Made by a program: the position numbers and the translations under genes
Assembly: GCF_041224545.1 (NCBI RefSeq)
Contig: NZ_JBGFGP010000108.1
Coordinates: 76,469 to 140,468 of the forward strand
Direction of reading: 5' to 3'
Source: Sedimentitalea sp041224545
GTDB taxonomy: Bacteria; Pseudomonadota; Alphaproteobacteria; Rhodobacterales; Rhodobacteraceae
DNA: 64,000 nt
Shown here: one piece after another, positions 62,619 to 64,000 of the stretch
Layout: each line of letters starts with the position of its first letter
Numbering within the stretch: position 1 is the stretch's first letter
Notes under the pieces: generated by a model
The model's database searches: none
What the model saw: only the letters and a program-made list of their open reading frames with translations
Told to the model about the DNA's origin: nothing

Positions 62619-63686
62619 TCATCTCCGGGCCAGATCGATTGTGCGCAGGATTTCTTCCGGATCAATCCAGTAGTCGCCCTGCCGGCGTTGACCGACGACA
62701 AACCCGAAACGCAGGCCCAGCCCGTCGGCATAGTCCTTCATCATGATGTTGAACCGCCAGGGCGGCAGAAGCATCACGACGGTCGTGCCCGGGTCCATGG
62801 CGAGCATGCCATGCGTCATGCCGCTGCCCTCGACGCCGACCAGAACCTCGGCACCGCGTGTCGCAGAGACGATGTCGTCAACGCTCATCTGTCCCGGATC
62901 GATGATCTCATAGTTTCGCTTGGCAAAAAATGCTTCAAGTTCGGCCTCGTTTCCGGGGGCGCGGCGTGTGCCCCATCCCCGCCGGCGAAAAAACACGCCA
63001 TGACCGCTGCGGATGCCCGGGATCGAACGGACCCGCGTGCCCAGTTCACGCAATCGTCCGATCTTGTGACTGTTCAGGCCGCGATCCTCGAAGATCCAGG
63101 CGTGGCGGATGCGGACATTTCCAACCGGCGTATAAGTCAGCCCGAACAGTTCCCAATACCGCTTGACGTGATCGGAAATGTTCAGGGCGACCTCGCTGTC
63201 AAAGCAGGCTTCCGCGACATCTCTGGCCATCAGGGCCGTGGCGCCTCCGTCAAAAACCATGTGCCCGAAATAAAGCGTGGCGAAATAGGAAAGCGGCAGC
63301 GCGGCGGTATCCAGTTCTCCGGACACTTTCGCGATCAGTTTGCGGTTTTTGCGCGGGCCCTGGATATTCTGAAAACGGTGTGTGAATAACCGGCCGCCGC
63401 AGAACAAGGCATTGTCGATCCGGTAGGCGATGGTGGGTTCATGCGTGTTGATCCCACCGGCAACCCGCTTTTTTTCGAGCGCGAACGACGTGTGGTCCGC
63501 GACGGCCACGGCACGCTCGAACTGACCGTCCAGATGAAATGCCGGATCGACATGCAGATCCTGCTGCGGGCAGATCACGCGCGTTTCGGCGGCCGCCTCT
63601 GAACTGTCCTGATCAAGCCCGAGATATTTGCAGGCGAGCTGGGCAAGGGGTTTGGCGCTAAAGCCGCGGCCGGGCTGAATTTCCAT
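62619..63686 (-). CDS. GT61-family glycosyltransferase (DUF563)
   Basis: A 355-residue soluble glycosyltransferase. The C-terminal block HGVFFRRRGWGTRRAPGNEA, the VLVGVEGSGMTHGMLAMDPG motif and TVVMLLPPWRFNIM are typical of the GT61 fold (DUF563), used for surface polysaccharides or glycans. The start could be 63710 or 63686; neither has an obvious ribosome-binding site, and 63686 (MEIQPGRGF) is chosen as the more compact. It lies 65 bases upstream of the GT-C gene. Confidence 0.75.
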   Translation of the reverse strand: MEIQPGRGFSAKPLAQLACKYLGLDQDSSEAAAETRVICPQQDLHVDPAFHLDGQFERAVAVADHTSFALEKKRVAGGINTHEPTIAYRIDNALFCGGRLFTHRFQNIQGPRKNRKLIAKVSGELDTAALPLSYFATLYFGHMVFDGGATALMARDVAEACFDSEVALNISDHVKRYWELFGLTYTPVGNVRIRHAWIFEDRGLNSHKIGRLRELGTRVRSIPGIRSGHGVFFRRRGWGTRRAPGNEAELEAFFAKRNYEIIDPGQMSVDDIVSATRGAEVLVGVEGSGMTHGMLAMDPGTTVVMLLPPWRFNIMMKDYADGLGLRFGFVVGQRRQGDYWIDPEEILRTIDLARR

Positions 63687-63710
63687 AAAATCGCGGTCCA
63701 GGCATTGCAA

Positions 63711-64000
63711 AATCAGAAATGGAATAAAATCAATAATGATAAATTCCTATATGGTCATTTCGGTTCTGGCAACTTGGAAACGGCGGGCCTGCCCGGTCAC
63801 GACGTGCACCGCCGCATGTGCCGCCCCCCGCAGGCGGACGACAATCGAGAGTTGTATTTATATCCCTGTTATTTTTATTGGAGTTGTTGCGGAGATTGTT
63901 TGATGAAACTAGAGAAGGCAGTGGATTTGTGTCTGTTTTGGGTTTTTGGTGATGCTTTTGATATCGCACCGTGGGTATTGGGTGTCGGCGTGTGAGAAGA
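63711..64000. other. A/T-rich right edge without an assigned gene
   Basis: This is noticeably A/T-rich compared with the rest. A 30-residue frame (63903-63995, MKLEKAVDLCLFWVFGDAF…) ends with TGA near the edge and has GGAG nine bases upstream. I see no family resemblance and it may be chance. Promoter for the GT61 gene may lie here. Confidence 0.35.

Noticed and set aside
63903..63995. 30-codon frame near the right edge
   Set aside because: Too short, at the window edge, only a weak GGAG upstream.
1..64000. CRISPR arrays, rRNA genes, prophage modules, toxin-antitoxin pairs
   Set aside because: No regularly spaced repeats, rRNA-like sequences, phage structural genes or convincing small toxin-antitoxin gene pairs were seen.

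Overview
The window looks like a high-GC alphaproteobacterium of the Rhodobacteraceae/Roseobacter type. The reasons are a short RNase E/G–maf–infA cluster, a Tat-exported PhoX, TAXI-type TRAP and Liv-type ABC transporters, a RutR/Pre pyrimidine-degradation locus and a repABC replication cassette. This is inferred from protein families and gene order; no 16S rRNA gene is present.

Layout. (1) 1-10.5 kb is mixed housekeeping: an MFS exporter diverging from a MerR regulator over a SoxR-type dyad, a remnant of an IS1595-like transposase, glutamate decarboxylase with a membrane protein, rng-like/maf/infA, a BON-MscS channel, tRNA-Gln(TTG), PhoX and a group III truncated haemoglobin. (2) 10.7-20.8 kb is a reductive pyrimidine-catabolism locus: preT, preA, rutR (opposite strand), an M20-type beta-ureidopropionase, dihydropyrimidinase and a four-gene ABC importer. 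A near-perfect RutR palindrome lies between rutR and the amidase gene, and a degenerate copy lies before preT. (3) 21.1-25.6 kb has a stand-alone TyrA-like dehydrogenase, then a tightly coupled acyl-CoA dehydrogenase / class III CoA-transferase / mesaconyl-CoA-type hydratase trio. (4) 25.6-34.6 kb is a long minus-strand catabolic operon: exported cyclase-family hydrolase, complete Liv ABC importer, aldehyde dehydrogenase, SDR and methyltransferase. Diverging from it are a zinc alcohol dehydrogenase and a LysR regulator. (5) 37-44.8 kb has an OruR-like AraC regulator, then a GlcD-like flavoprotein, a GMC oxidoreductase and a fused indolepyruvate:ferredoxin oxidoreductase.

(6) 44.9-50.4 kb is the most unusual cluster: a TonB-dependent receptor, an SbmA/BacA/Rv1819c-like fused ABC transporter, a HemS-like protein of unknown family and a ChaN-like protein without a signal peptide. 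Three of the four junctions are ATGA overlaps or very short gaps, and a 15-bp iron-box-like dyad sits in the promoter. It reads as a tetrapyrrole (haem or corrinoid) uptake system with an unusual inner-membrane step. (7) 50.7-56.3 kb encodes a TAXI-type TRAP transporter with a sulfatase/phosphonate-monoesterase-like enzyme and a divergent IclR regulator.

(8) 57-60.5 kb is a complete repABC cassette with two identical 16-bp palindromes (parS candidates), one between repB and repC and one inside the end of repC, plus a candidate antisense RNA. It is followed by two cell-surface glycosyltransferase genes. A repABC module about 50 kb from infA and a tRNA gene means that this replicon is either a chromid/plasmid carrying core genes or a chromosome holding an integrated repABC element.
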